Shown here: piece after piece, positions 39,804 to 45,963 of the stretch
Layout of the letters: each line of letters begins with the position of its first letter
How positions within the stretch are numbered: position 1 is the stretch's first letter
Assembly: GCA_905233145.1 (NCBI GenBank)
Contig: CAJODI010000010.1
Span: 1 to 45,963, forward strand
Direction: 5' to 3'
Length of the DNA: 45,963 nucleotides
Source of the DNA: an uncultured Ruminococcus sp.
GTDB lineage: Bacteria; Bacillota; Clostridia; Oscillospirales; Acutalibacteraceae
Notes under the pieces: model-generated
Databases searched by the model: none
The model's input: only the letters and a program-made list of their open reading frames with translations
Told to the model about the DNA's origin: nothing
Translations under genes and position numbers: made by a program

Positions 39804-41612
39804 TTAGCCCTTAAAAATTGCTTTGAACTTACATGTATCAATACAAGCACCGCACTTGATACACTTGCTTGAGTCGATTTCATAAGCAGGCTTCTTCTTG
39901 CCGGGAGCAGTGTAATCGGTAACGGAGATCGCTCCTGCCGGACACTTCTTCGCGCACATTCCGCAGCCAAAGCACTTGTCTTTTTCGATTGTATACTGAA
40001 GCAGTTCCTTACAAACGCCCGCAGGACATTTTTTGTCAACAATGTGAGCGATATATTCGTCCTTGAAGTAACGGAGAGTTGAAAGAACCGGGTTGGGCGC
40101 AGTCTGACCGAGACCGCACAGCGAGTTTGCCTTTATGTAGTAGCAAAGCTCTTCCATCTCGTCGAGCATTTCCATTGTGCCCTGACCCTTTGTGATTTTT
40201 TCGAGCATTTCGAGAAGTCTCTTTGTACCGATACGGCACGGAGTACATTTTCCGCAGCTCTCGTCAACGGTGAACTCAAGGAAGAACTTGGCAACGTCTA
40301 CCATACAGTTGTCCTCGTCCATAACGATAAGTCCGCCCGAGCCCATCATTGAGCCAATCGCGATAAGGTTGTCGTAGTCGATCGGAACGTCGAGGTGCTC
40401 CTCGGGAATACATCCGCCGGAAGGACCGCCTGTCTGAGCAGCCTTGAATTTTTTGCCGTTGGGAATACCGCCGCCGATTTCAAATACGATTTCGCGCAGG
40501 GTTGTGCCCATTGGGATCTCAACAAGACCTGTGTGGTTGATCTTTCCGCCGAGCGCGAATACCTTTGTACCCTTGCTCTTCTCTGTACCCATTGAAGCGA
40601 ACCAATCAGCTCCGTTGAGGATGATCTGAGCGATATTAGCATATGTCTCAACGTTGTTGAGGATAGTCGGCTTCTGATAAAGACCCTTTAACGCAGGGAA
40701 CGGAGGACGCGGACGCGGCTCGCCTCTCTTGCCTTCGATCGAGGTCATGAGCGAGGTTTCCTCACCGCATACGAACGCGCCTGCGCCAAGACGGAGCTGG
40801 ATGTCAAAATTAAAGCCTGTGCTGAAAATATCATCGCCAAGCAGTCCGTACTCATGAGCCTGCTCAATAGCGATCTGCAAACGCTTTACAGCGATCGGAT
40901 ACTCGGCACGAACGTAGATATAGCCCTTTGACGCGCCGATCGCGTAGCCGGCAATTGCCATAGCCTCCAAAACAGCGTGGGGGTCGCCCTCAAGAACGGA
41001 ACGATCCATGAACGCGCCCGGGTCGCCTTCGTCGGCGTTACAGCAAACATACTTCTGATCAGCGTCGTTGGCTGCGGCGAACTTCCACTTTAAGCCTGTC
41101 GGGAAGCCGGCGCCGCCTCTGCCTCTGAGACCTGAATCGAGTATCGTCTGGATAACCTGCTCGGGAGTCATCTCTGTGAGGACCTTTCCGAGAGCGGCAT
41201 AGCCGTCAACAGCGATGTAGTCGTCGATCTTTTCGGGGTCGATAACGCCGCAGTTACGCAGCGCAACTCTCTTCTGCTTTGCGTAGAAGGCAGTCTTGTT
41301 GAGCGACTTGATCGTGTCCTCCTCAACTGTCTCCTGATAAAGCAGTCTTGTAACTATTCTACCCTTAAGAAGGTGTTCTTCAACGATTTCGGGGATATCC
41401 TCGACCTTTACCATTGAATAGAAGCTTCCCTCGGGATAAACTACCATAATAGGACCAAGCGCGCAAAGACCGAAGCAGCCGGTTGTAATAACGTTTACTT
41501 CCTTTTCAAGTCCCTTTGCCTTGATTTCTTCTTTTAGCTTTTCAACAATTTTTAAACTGTTTGAAGAGGTACATCCGGTACCGCCGCAAACAAGCACATT
41601 AGAACGATACAT
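39804..41612 (-). CDS. hydB: Hydrogenase diaphorase subunit, NuoF-like
   Basis: A 602-aa NAD(H)/FMN-binding subunit of the HydABC/Hnd complex. A thioredoxin-like 2Fe-2S domain lies at the N-terminus (CGGTGCTSS and TTGCFGLCALG). The NuoF core has the NADH/FMN motifs (GLRGRGGAGFPTGLKW and FVCGEETSLM) and the 4Fe-4S motif ESCGKCTPCRIGTKRL. The C-terminus carries two more ferredoxin-type clusters (CFGCGMCAKKCPAG and CIKCGACIDTC). Its start lies 10 bp after the small 2Fe-2S protein gene, and hydA follows 17 bp downstream. Confidence 0.95.
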   Translation of the reverse strand: MYRSNVLVCGGTGCTSSNSLKIVEKLKEEIKAKGLEKEVNVITTGCFGLCALGPIMVVYPEGSFYSMVKVEDIPEIVEEHLLKGRIVTRLLYQETVEEDTIKSLNKTAFYAKQKRVALRNCGVIDPEKIDDYIAVDGYAALGKVLTEMTPEQVIQTILDSGLRGRGGAGFPTGLKWKFAAANDADQKYVCCNADEGDPGAFMDRSVLEGDPHAVLEAMAIAGYAIGASKGYIYVRAEYPIAVKRLQIAIEQAHEYGLLGDDIFSTGFNFDIQLRLGAGAFVCGEETSLMTSIEGKRGEPRPRPPFPALKGLYQKPTILNNVETYANIAQIILNGADWFASMGTEKSKGTKVFALGGKINHTGLVEIPMGTTLREIVFEIGGGIPNGKKFKAAQTGGPSGGCIPEEHLDVPIDYDNLIAIGSMMGSGGLIVMDEDNCMVDVAKFFLEFTVDESCGKCTPCRIGTKRLLEMLEKITKGQGTMEMLDEMEELCYYIKANSLCGLGQTAPNPVLSTLRYFKDEYIAHIVDKKCPAGVCKELLQYTIEKDKCFGCGMCAKKCPAGAISVTDYTAPGKKKPAYEIDSSKCIKCGACIDTCKFKAIFKG

Positions 41613-41622
41613 GTTGTCCTCC

Positions 41623-41997
41623 TTATTTTGTATTTGCGCCGATTGTATATTCAGTAACGACGTTTCTGTTTACGAGATGGTCGTTTACAACTCTGGCAAC
41701 CTTTTCAGGCGTCATCTTAACGTAAGTAACCTTCTCCTCGCCGGGAATTTCAATCTCAACAACCGGCTCGTACTGGCAGATGCCGATACAGCCTGTCTGA
41801 GTAACTGTGATATCCTCCTGCAAGCCGCGCTTTGCGATCTCCTCTGTAAAAGCATTGAGAACCGGTCTTGCTCCCGCGGCGATTCCGCAGGTTGCCATAC
41901 CGACAAGCACGCGTGCAGCGTTTGGATTTTCTTTTCTGAGATTAAGGTTTGCCTTTGCCTTATCTCTGATAGCCTGCAATTCAGCTAATGATTTCAT
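41623..41997 (-). CDS. Thioredoxin-like 2Fe-2S ferredoxin (HndB-like)
   Basis: A 124-aa protein with ligand pattern GMATCGIAAGAR and later TQTGCIGICQYEPVV, as in HndB-type and NuoE-like (thioredoxin-fold) 2Fe-2S subunits. I chose the ATG at 41997, which has GGAGG 8 nt upstream; the open frame upstream is an overlap with the preceding ATPase gene. It is in the hydrogenase operon between the GHKL ATPase and hydB, and probably serves as an electron carrier or fourth subunit of the complex. Confidence 0.9.
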   Translation of the reverse strand: MKSLAELQAIRDKAKANLNLRKENPNAARVLVGMATCGIAAGARPVLNAFTEEIAKRGLQEDITVTQTGCIGICQYEPVVEIEIPGEEKVTYVKMTPEKVARVVNDHLVNRNVVTEYTIGANTK

Positions 41998-41999
41998 AA

Positions 42000-42548
42000 T
42001 TAAGCACCTCCGAATAGTATCTGAGTTTGTTCTTCTAAATATTGTCTGATCCATTCCGTCACGTCGGGCGTGTCAAGACTTACGCCCTCCAAAACCGCTC
42101 TGAGCTCCCTGGTGTCGAGAGTGAACGAGCCGTTGTCGTTTGTTCGTGTAAATACAAAGTCAATTTGAGGGTTGCAGCGAATAAGAATTTCTACAGTTGA
42201 GTTGATGTCTCCGAGCGGAGTCATATCAACGTGGCTTTTCACATATCTTGCCGTGGTTGTCGTACCCTCTCCGAGCCTTGAGCTGATCTCAAAGCTTCCG
42301 CCGGTTTGCTCCGCCGACAGCTTAAACAGCGGAACTCCCAGTCCGACCTTTCTTGTTGTTCGTGTGGTAAAGAACGGATCTATAACCTGACTGACCTGTT
42401 CCTCTGTCATTCCGCAGCCGTTATCTCCTATTGAAATAGACAGGCTGTCGTCTTTGTCGCTTTCCTCAACCGTGATTGTAACAAGCGACGCTTCGGCTCT
42501 GACAGAGTTCTGGGCAACGTCCATGACGTTGAGCGACAACTCGCGCAT
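42000..42548 (-). CDS. GHKL-type ATP-binding protein in the hydrogenase operon
   Basis: A 182-aa protein with a histidine-kinase-type ATPase domain: N box NVMDVAQNSVRA, G1 DNGCGM and G2 GLGVPLF, in the first 100 residues, then a C-terminal part of unknown function. There is no dimerisation/His domain, so it is not a complete kinase; anti-sigma or regulatory ATPase roles are possible. Its start overlaps the hydC stop by 1 nt (TGATG) and its stop precedes the 2Fe-2S gene by 2 bp. Such ATPases are often seen in clostridial hydrogenase operons, but the role is not established. Confidence 0.88.
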   Translation of the reverse strand: MRELSLNVMDVAQNSVRAEASLVTITVEESDKDDSLSISIGDNGCGMTEEQVSQVIDPFFTTRTTRKVGLGVPLFKLSAEQTGGSFEISSRLGEGTTTTARYVKSHVDMTPLGDINSTVEILIRCNPQIDFVFTRTNDNGSFTLDTRELRAVLEGVSLDTPDVTEWIRQYLEEQTQILFGGA

Positions 42549-43048
42549 CAGGCGTTTTTGTATTTGTCAATAATGCCCTCAACCTGGTCTACGGTGAGTC
42601 TGCCGTAAACGTCATCGTTGACGGTAAGCACCGGAGCAAGTCCGCACGCGCCTATGCAGCGGCATGCTGTGAGCGAAAACTGACCGTCCGGAGTACATTC
42701 CTCAGGATCGATTCCGAGAAGCTCGGAAAGCTTGTTGAGAATGTCGCCGGAGCCCTTTACATAGCAGGCGGTTCCGAGACAAACCGAGATATTGTACTTG
42801 CCCTTTGGTGAAAGCGCGAACTGTGAATAGAAGGTTGATACTCCGTATACCTCCTCCAGCGGAACGTTTAAGCCTTCCGCAACCATCTGCTGAACCTCAA
42901 TTGGCAGGTATCCGTAGATTTCCTGAGCCTCTTGCAAAACAGGCATTACCGCGCCGGGATCGTCGATATGGGCGGCGATTGCCTCCTTAAGCTTTGCTTC
43001 TTGTTCAGGTGTTCCCGAAAACGGGATGCTGCTGATTTTCTTTTGCAT
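42548..43048 (-). CDS. hydC: Hydrogenase subunit, NuoE-like 2Fe-2S
   Basis: A 166-aa NuoE-type subunit with a helical N-terminus (AVMPVLQEAQEIYGYLP, typical of NuoE) and a thioredoxin-like 2Fe-2S domain. Its ligands are in CLGTACYVKGSG (two Cys) and TACRCIGACGLAPV. It passes electrons between NADH/FMN in HydB and the hydrogenase clusters. I chose the ATG at 43048, with AGGAGG 7 nt upstream; an upstream start adds 15 residues without support. First gene of the operon hydC - ATPase - 2Fe-2S - hydB - hydA. Confidence 0.94.
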   Translation of the reverse strand: MQKKISSIPFSGTPEQEAKLKEAIAAHIDDPGAVMPVLQEAQEIYGYLPIEVQQMVAEGLNVPLEEVYGVSTFYSQFALSPKGKYNISVCLGTACYVKGSGDILNKLSELLGIDPEECTPDGQFSLTACRCIGACGLAPVLTVNDDVYGRLTVDQVEGIIDKYKNA

Positions 43049-43107
43049 CTTATTTCCTCCTGAATAAAATTTATGCGCCTTCTTAGAGCACATAGCTTCT
43101 TATGCTA

Positions 43108-43136
43108 ATTATAGCACAAGCGAAATTTGTTGTCTA
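43108..43136 (-). promoter_or_regulatory. Promoter of the hydC-hydA operon
   Basis: Leftward TAGACA (43131-43136), 17-bp spacer, TATAAT (43108-43113), 60 bp before the hydC start. Confidence 0.7.
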
Positions 43137-43273
43137 TGGAAAATTTTGTCGTTTTTAAAGTTTTTTTAACACTATAACACCGAAAAAAGGCATAATTTTG
43201 TCGCATTATAAATTTTTGTCAATATTTACTGCGTTCACGGAAATAACACGAAAAAAACCGCCTCAAAATGGGA

Positions 43274-44005
43274 TTATTTTACTTTTTTCGTATTTAGAAA
43301 TTTAATTACCGCTTCAGCCGTCAGCTCGTCAAGCTCGATCTTATTCTCTGCCTCGCGCATATTTTCAAGATAATGCGCGTCGGAATCGGTCACGATATTC
43401 ATTTCTTCAAGTATCGGATGGTGCCGCAAAAGCTGAGGAAGCTTTGATATATCGGCAAGCTCCGCGGTTGTAAAGCCGCATTCAGGAGCGATTTCTCCCA
43501 AAACAGACAGCACCGAATAGCTGTCCCGGTCGATATGCGCCGGAAAGCAAATTCCCGAAAACCGCTCCGCCTCTTTTTTGGCTGTCATAATACTAATGCT
43601 TGTCGCGGGCAAAAGAAGGTGTTCTATCTCGCCTGTTTCCTCGTCATTGCCGTTCATTATCACCTGTCTGCCATAGATTTCCGGACGGTTTTTGACCTTG
43701 ATACGCTTTGAATCAACAAATTCGTTCCACTCCAGAGCCGTTTCAAGCGTCGGGAACAGACAGACCGCGTGGATATCCTCGCTTGTGGTCAGCTCCATTC
43801 CGGGAATAACCATAATGCCGTTTCTCTTTCCTGCCTCAATCGCTGCCGCGCAGTTTAAAACCGTATTGTGGTCGGTGAGAGCGATAAAATCAAGCCCCAG
43901 CAGCTTTGCCATACCGGTGATATTGTTCGGAGTCATGTCCATATCACCGCAGGGCGAAAGGCAGGAATGGATATGCAAATCGTAATAATACTTCATTTTT
44001 GTCAC
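43274..44005 (-). CDS. PHP-domain metal-dependent phosphoesterase-like protein
   Basis: A 243-aa (or 240-aa) protein of the PHP family. Metal-binding motifs are YDLHIHSCLSPCGD (H-x-H), ALTDHNTV (DH), IPGMELTT (E), then FPAHIDRD (H) and DSDAHYLE (D-x-H). The substrate is unknown; trinuclear PHP enzymes hydrolyse phosphoesters. Two starts are possible: GTG at 44005, overlapping the stop of the DRTGG gene (GTGA), or ATG at 43996; neither has a clear Shine-Dalgarno. It is the last gene of a leftward run with DRTGG and hydrogenase-like genes, a group recurring in clostridial hydrogenase regions. Confidence 0.9.
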   Translation of the reverse strand: MTKMKYYYDLHIHSCLSPCGDMDMTPNNITGMAKLLGLDFIALTDHNTVLNCAAAIEAGKRNGIMVIPGMELTTSEDIHAVCLFPTLETALEWNEFVDSKRIKVKNRPEIYGRQVIMNGNDEETGEIEHLLLPATSISIMTAKKEAERFSGICFPAHIDRDSYSVLSVLGEIAPECGFTTAELADISKLPQLLRHHPILEEMNIVTDSDAHYLENMREAENKIELDELTAEAVIKFLNTKKVK

Positions 44006-44334
44006 TGTGCAAGCAGCTTGCTGAGCTTTACGGCAGTTTTGTAGCTGTTTTCCTCTGTAATCAAAATATTAACTCCCATAAGCTCCGCCTTGCTTTTGGC
44101 GTCGGCGTCGAGCGCGGCGTTTTCGGTGAGCACAATGCAGCTCACGTCGGCAAGGGTCGCAACCGCGATTGAGTTGATGTTTCCCATAACGGTCAGCCAA
44201 GCCGAGTTCTCGGGAGCCCTGCCCATTACCCAGCTGAGCAAATCGCCGATATAGCAGTCGGTTATTTCGCGGTCTAAATCACCCTCAACAAGTATTTTTA
44301 AATCAAGCCTTTCGGCAAATTCCTTAACATTCAT
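44002..44334 (-). CDS. DRTGG-domain protein
   Basis: A 110-aa protein matching the DRTGG domain pattern: VKEFAERLDLKILV at the N-terminus, ITDCYIGDLLSWVMGR, then WLTVMGNINSIAVATLADVSCIVLTENA and VNILITEENSYKTAVKL. The domain occurs alone in hydrogenase gene clusters and also attached to CBS or PTA domains; its function is unknown. It overlaps the PHP gene by 4 bp and follows the sensory-hydrogenase-like gene by 72 bp. Confidence 0.85.
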   Translation of the reverse strand: MNVKEFAERLDLKILVEGDLDREITDCYIGDLLSWVMGRAPENSAWLTVMGNINSIAVATLADVSCIVLTENAALDADAKSKAELMGVNILITEENSYKTAVKLSKLLAQ

Positions 44335-44406
44335 TTTGCACCTCTATACAGCTAAATTTGCTTCGCAAGCTATGAGAATAATTGCAAAAACTGCAAAATC
44401 CAATCG

Positions 44407-45678
44407 TTAAAACGTTGTTCTGAGCTGATCGTAAACGCTCTGGATTTTTTCCTTTAGCTTGAAAATGCACTCGGTCTCCTTTGCCTTTCCGCGCACGATG
44501 TCCTCTGCCATAGCCTTGCAGGACGGTGCGCCGCAGGAGCCGCAGTCAAGCTTTGGAAGTCCGTTGTAGATCTGCTCCATTTTTTGCATCATTTCCATTG
44601 CCTTGTTTATATCCTCATCAAGACGGAATATGTCGGCGTTAAATTTCAGCTCGTTCTCCCACATCATGTCGTCGATATTCTCGCCGATATGGTTCAGCGA
44701 AACGGGCAGATATTTTCTCAGACTGTGGATCCTTGCCTGCGCCACATATGGATTTTCAACCGTGAGAACTCCGCCCACGCAGCCTCCGGAGCAAGCGTTG
44801 AGCTCGATAAAATCTACGTCGCGGATATGCTCATCCTCAAGCTCCTCGAGCACCCTTATGGCGTTTTCGATTCCGTCGGCGGCAAGATATTTTTCGCCGA
44901 GCATCGCCGCGCTCTCTCCGCCGGAGGTCGCCCAGCCGATTCCAATAAGACCCGATTGCGAAAGCGGCTCGATTTCTTCAAGATGATCCATAGCCTTGGT
45001 AAGCTCGGGATAAATTTTTGAAATTGCGATCGCGCCGTTGCAGGCGGATTCTTTAACATAATTCGGGCTGCTGATTTCTGTCACCTTGGCAGGACAGGGA
45101 GTAATAAAAAATATTCCTATATCATCGGATTTAAGACCGGTTTTTTCAATCGCTTCTTTTCTGGCAAGCCTTGCGGCAACCTCAATCGGAGCCAAAACAG
45201 GCATAACGTTTTCGCAAAGCTGAGGAAAGCGAATTTTTATCAGCCTAACTATTGCCGGACAAGCCGAGCTTATTATCGGATATTTCAATTTGTTTTCCTT
45301 AATAAGCTTTCTTGTTGCCTCGGAAACCAGCTCGGCAGCGCGTGATACCTCAAAAATCCCGTCAAAGCCCAGCTTTTTTAGTCCGGTCATTACAATGTCT
45401 ATATTATCAAGGTGGTTGAACTGTCCGAAAAGAGCGGGTGCGGGAATCGCAACGGTATATTTAAAGCCGCTGATCTCCTCAAGCGTCGCGCTCTGCGCTT
45501 TTTTGGCGTGGTGAGGACAGATCCTGATACACTCACCGCAGTCTATACATCTTTCCGGAAGAATTCTCGCCTTTCCTCCGTGAACCCGGATCGCCTCTGT
45601 GGGACACCTTTGCAGGCAGTGAGTGCAGCCGCAGCACTTGTCCTTGTCAAGAACAACCGAGTGAAAATGCTTTTTCAT
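44407..45678 (-). CDS. [FeFe]-hydrogenase-like protein, probably sensory type
   Basis: A 423-aa protein. Two ferredoxin-type 4Fe-4S motifs are at the N-terminus (CCGCTHCLQRC, then CIDCGECIRIC, residues 15-54), followed by a hydrogenase large-subunit domain. The H-cluster motifs are modified: SSACPA (Cys140), TPCPAK (Cys195) and NACSGGCVGG (Cys296, Cys300). All four cluster-binding cysteines are kept, but the proton-transfer context of TSCSPGW and MPCIAKKFE is changed. The C-terminus has an extra 4Fe-4S domain (LDCGSCGAPSC...C, about 383-410). There is no PAS domain. Such proteins are thought to act as H2 sensors beside HydABC; the role here is inferred. An ATPase gene lies 18 bp upstream. Confidence 0.85.
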   Translation of the reverse strand: MKKHFHSVVLDKDKCCGCTHCLQRCPTEAIRVHGGKARILPERCIDCGECIRICPHHAKKAQSATLEEISGFKYTVAIPAPALFGQFNHLDNIDIVMTGLKKLGFDGIFEVSRAAELVSEATRKLIKENKLKYPIISSACPAIVRLIKIRFPQLCENVMPVLAPIEVAARLARKEAIEKTGLKSDDIGIFFITPCPAKVTEISSPNYVKESACNGAIAISKIYPELTKAMDHLEEIEPLSQSGLIGIGWATSGGESAAMLGEKYLAADGIENAIRVLEELEDEHIRDVDFIELNACSGGCVGGVLTVENPYVAQARIHSLRKYLPVSLNHIGENIDDMMWENELKFNADIFRLDEDINKAMEMMQKMEQIYNGLPKLDCGSCGAPSCKAMAEDIVRGKAKETECIFKLKEKIQSVYDQLRTTF

Positions 45679-45696
45679 AATATCTGTAAAATCTCC

Positions 45697-45963
45697 TTAC
45701 TCTTTTTTTACGACTACTGTCAAATAGAGCTTTGTTCCCACTCCAAGGGTAGTTTCAATTTTCATATCGTCGGTGTATTTCTTGATATTCGGCAAGCCCA
45801 TGCCCGCGCCGAAGCCAAGGTTACGAACGTTGTCGGGCGCAGTGGAATAGCCCTCCTGCATCGCCTTGTCAACGTCCTCAATGCCGGGGCCGCTGTCGGC
45901 AAGCAACACCTCGACCCTGTCGGGATAAATATCAACGTCGCAATAGCCGCCGTCAGCGTGAAT
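45697..45963 (-). CDS. Anti-sigma/histidine-kinase-like ATPase, partial (cut by window end)
   Basis: The last 88 residues of a GHKL-type ATP-binding protein; the frame is open to the window edge, so the N-box is missing. Visible motifs are LLADSGPGIEDV (G1 box) and LGFGAGMGLPNIKKYTD (G2 box), then STPLG-type strands (TTLGVGTKLYLTVVV). The form resembles RsbT/anti-sigma factor ATPases, which regulate through ATP-dependent partner phosphorylation. Its stop lies 18 bp before the sensory-hydrogenase-like gene, so it is co-transcribed with that cluster. Confidence 0.85.
   Translation of the reverse strand: MHADGGYCDVDIYPDRVEVLLADSGPGIEDVDKAMQEGYSTAPDNVRNLGFGAGMGLPNIKKYTDDMKIETTLGVGTKLYLTVVVKKE

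Overview
The window looks like chromosome of an anaerobic, low-to-mid GC Firmicute, most likely Oscillospiraceae and close to Ruminococcus. The evidence is gene content: LL-diaminopimelate aminotransferase, a type III glutamine synthetase, a dockerin-bearing secreted protein, a trimeric HydABC-type [FeFe] hydrogenase with a sensory hydrogenase neighbourhood, and mobile-element genes (TnpV, DUF6809-like, RepA_N) typical of gut Clostridia. No similarity search was possible; family names come from motifs read in the translations.

Layout. (1) 1-1314: 3' part of a large serine recombinase, probably the end of a separate mobile element. (2) 1420-21104: a ~19.7 kb integrated element. Its boundaries are 13-bp direct repeats that copy the 3' end of tRNA-Leu(GAG). 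It carries a tyrosine integrase, a 58-residue excisionase-like protein, a RepA_N initiator with iteron-like repeats, an AAA ATPase/HipA-like kinase pair, and a type I restriction-modification locus interrupted by an Mrr-like nuclease. After hsdS come four accessory genes (a protein with a glycine-rich hydrophobic C-terminus, an AbiU2/HEPN-like protein, a DUF2971 protein and an alpha-helical protein) and a helicase-nuclease. A TnpV/DUF6809 block lies at the right end. No conjugation or phage structural genes are visible, so it looks like a defence-carrying integrative element rather than a self-transmissible one. (3) 21092-28900: tRNA-Leu, dapL, a carB gene fused to dapF, carA and an ANTAR regulator, nearly all leftward. 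(4) 28901-37828: glnN with a terminator in its leader, a DtxR-type regulator and maf, an orphan PqqD-like protein, a secreted NlpC/P60-like Fn3 protein, a dockerin protein and an EcsC-like protein. (5) 38038-45963: hydA, hydB, a 2Fe-2S protein, a GHKL ATPase and hydC in one leftward run, behind PHP, DRTGG and sensory-hydrogenase-like genes and a second ATPase cut by the window edge.

The most unusual observation is downstream of hsdS. The last codons of hsdS (reading roughly KLEEILPLCEKLK-stop) recur three more times as short non-coding remnants at about 14286, 15056 and 16077. Each lies immediately before a different accessory gene, and each remnant's stop codon region (TGAGG) appears to supply the ribosome binding site of the next gene. 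This looks like serial capture of defence cassettes at an hsdS-tail recombination site. The best candidate for an undescribed two-gene module is the alpha-helical protein at 16120 plus the SF2 helicase with C-terminal PD-(D/E)XK nuclease at 17357.

Other points worth attention are the CarB-DapF fusion, the ANTAR protein whose receiver domain lacks the phosphorylatable Asp next to a glnN leader terminator, and several small inverted-repeat (MITE-like) elements between chromosomal genes.
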